From Sulfuricella sp. (GTDB lineage: Bacteria > Pseudomonadota > Gammaproteobacteria > Burkholderiales > Sulfuricellaceae): a DNA stretch of 5,655 nt. Position 1 is the stretch's first letter. Each line of letters starts with the position of its first letter. The notes beneath the pieces were generated by a model. The model was not told the DNA's origin. It worked only from the letters and a program-made list of their open reading frames with translations, and did no database searches. Location: positions 1-5,655 of the forward strand of contig JAIOJM010000379.1 of NCBI GenBank assembly GCA_019911785.1, written 5' to 3'. This document shows positions 4,796 through 5,655 of this stretch, in pieces. The position numbers and the translations under genes were made by a program.

Positions 4796-4824
4796 ATAAT
4801 AAACATAATGTTTACGATGTGCAA
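4796..4824 (-). promoter_or_regulatory. Putative higBA promoter with palindromic operator
   Basis: A perfect 15-bp palindrome, TAAACATAATGTTTA (7-bp arms, one centre base), occupies 4800-4814, 10 nt upstream of the higB ATG. On the minus strand TATTAT (4801-4796), close to a -10 box, is 17 bp from TTGCAC (4824-4819), a poor -35. The palindrome lies between them and touches the -10. HigA proteins usually repress their operon by binding such palindromes over the promoter, so this is the best candidate for its operator. Transcription would begin near the ATG itself, so the message may be leaderless, in line with the absence of a Shine-Dalgarno for higB. The promoter boxes are weak matches; the palindrome is a direct observation. 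Confidence 0.5.
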
Positions 4825-4834
4825 ATTTGCTTGA

Positions 4835-4897
4835 TGGCAACGTCGAAAGTCACCGGCGCGGCGCTTGCGACGCGTCCGGTGGACTGCCGGGTTGGGC
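4835..4897 (-). other. attC-like integron recombination site 2, at the end of the bestrophin-like gene
   Basis: On the minus strand GCCCAAC (4897-4891) matches the RYYYAAC core. It is followed by CACCGG (4881-4876), an extra A (4875), CGCG (4874-4871), a 10-nt loop region, then CGCG (4860-4857), CCGGTG (4856-4851), a spacer and GTTGCC (4841-4836). The CACCGG/CCGGTG and CGCG/CGCG pairs form a stem with a single extrahelical A, a hallmark of attC. The right core keeps the essential GTT but not the RRRY part. The site overlaps the last codons of the bestrophin-like gene and sits just upstream of higB, the position expected between two cassettes. Its outer cores are imperfect, so it may be a decayed site or, less likely, a chance hairpin in GC-rich coding DNA. 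Confidence 0.5.
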
Positions 4898-5515
4898 GGC
4901 GTGTCCTTGGGCGGCCCCAATGGTTTGCTGAAGGCTCAGCATGCTTTCATGGCTCACTTGGATGGCGCCGCGTCGAGGTCTGTCCAGGTCGATAATGAGG
5001 TAGACGACCAGGGCGATGAGTATCACAAGAACGAATGCCGCGAGGGTGACACGATGCCCGGCAATCCCCGATGCGTAGTCGAGCGTGGCCGTTGTCAGCA
5101 CGATCGTCGCGAGCATCAGGAACAGCACGATTTCCGGTACCTGCCGGTTCAATGCCGCATCCCTGGTGGCGGATGTATCGATGAGTTCATTTAGGGATTG
5201 GATGAAGAGCCCGCTGGTGACGACGCTCTTGTCCAGTTCCGCTGCCCTCACGGCATGGCTCCACAACTGTGCCTCCATCAGTTTCGCCTGGTGCAGCAGC
5301 GATTCGTGCAATGCGGGTTCCGTGGCATCGACACGGCCTTCCTGAATGCGAACATCCAGGTATTGGCGGAGCAGTGCCTGCACTTCATCTTGCATCTCCC
5401 GGGGAAGAAGTTGTGCCCTGAGATACGTGGTTCCGATGGCATTGGCTTCGGCCACGACCGTCTGGCTACGATCTTCGTAGCGTTGCAGAGCCGCAGAGAA
5501 CGTGAAGGCCAGCAA
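4850..5515 (-). pseudogene. Bestrophin-like (DUF4239) membrane protein, 5'-truncated
   Basis: About 221 residues are readable on the minus strand. LLAFTFSAALQRYEDR, then VVAEANAIGTTYLRAQLLP, a long helical stretch, GLFIQSLNELID and two membrane segments (about 127-146 and 157-175) ending LIIDLDRPRRGAIQVS are characteristic of DUF4239 bestrophin-like proteins. These are inner-membrane proteins of unknown function, possibly channel-like. Intact members begin with another hydrophobic segment before LLAFTFS; that part is missing. The frame upstream runs through a C7 tract (5516-5522) into sequence that belongs to the flank of a transposase gene and reaches a stop near 5550. The only start is a TTG inside the conserved block (5513-5515), which is not a natural beginning. 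The most likely history is disruption by the adjacent insertion sequence. The C-terminal tail overlaps an attC-like site. Confidence 0.72.
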
Positions 5516-5581
5516 CCCCCCCGCGTCATAATAGATGTCGCCTCGATAGGTTTTTTATCCACGGGGGCGCAGAGGAAAAAA

Positions 5582-5655
5582 ATGGCAAGATACAGTGAAG
5601 CATTCAAGAACAAAGCGGTAGCAAGATTATTGCCGCCAGAGGAATCTACCCCTGA
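5582..5655 (+). mobile_element. IS3-family transposase OrfA, N-terminus (runs off the window)
   Basis: ATG 5582 starts MARYSEAFKNKAVARLLPPE, still open after 24 codons. This is the usual opening of the IS3-family OrfA protein, whose helix-turn-helix (HTH_Tnp_1) binds the element ends; OrfB with the DDE domain would follow beyond the window. A good ribosome site, AGAGGA (5571-5576), precedes it. The left end of the element should lie between about 5516 and 5570, because homology to the bestrophin-like gene stops at 5515. I could not identify the terminal inverted repeat or a target duplication from one end alone. Confidence 0.78.

Overview
The window looks like a piece of a betaproteobacterial chromosome, probably Nitrosomonadales/Gallionellales-like. 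That placement is an inference from the gene order bioB-bioF-bioH-bioC, a GC-rich core, REP-type palindromes and chromosomal-integron-like debris; no marker gene fixes the taxon. It falls into two parts.

Left part (1-2993, + strand) is a biotin-synthesis operon. It holds the last 14 codons of bioB, then complete bioF, bioH and bioC joined by a 4-nt ATGA overlap (bioF/bioH) and an 8-nt overlap (bioH/bioC). BioC methylates malonyl-ACP so that it enters fatty-acid elongation, BioH removes the methyl group from pimeloyl-ACP methyl ester, BioF condenses pimeloyl-ACP with alanine, and BioB does the last step. bioD is not in the window. The operon has been hit by repeats three times: an inverted pair of GTAG-headed REP hairpins fills the bioB-bioF gap, three ACCCCTC units sit in frame in bioF, and a second, unrelated REP pair with a 25-bp perfect inverted repeat sits in frame in bioH, adding about 28 residues while keeping the catalytic triad.

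Right part (3032-5522, all - strand, convergent with the operon) is accessory DNA of mixed composition. Read right to left it contains: a bestrophin-like (DUF4239) gene whose 5' end is missing next to an IS3-type insertion; an attC-like site; a higBA toxin-antitoxin module whose toxin has an in-frame TAA while the antitoxin is intact; a second attC-like site; an apparently intact DUF2938 membrane protein; and a pile of fused fragments (antibiotic-biosynthesis-monooxygenase N-terminus, HicA body, HicB C-terminus, C-terminus of an unknown membrane protein). Single orientation, toxin-antitoxin content, tight spacing and two attC-like hairpins suggest a decaying integron cassette cluster without a visible integrase.

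At the right edge (5582 onward, + strand) an IS3-family OrfA transposase starts and runs off the window.
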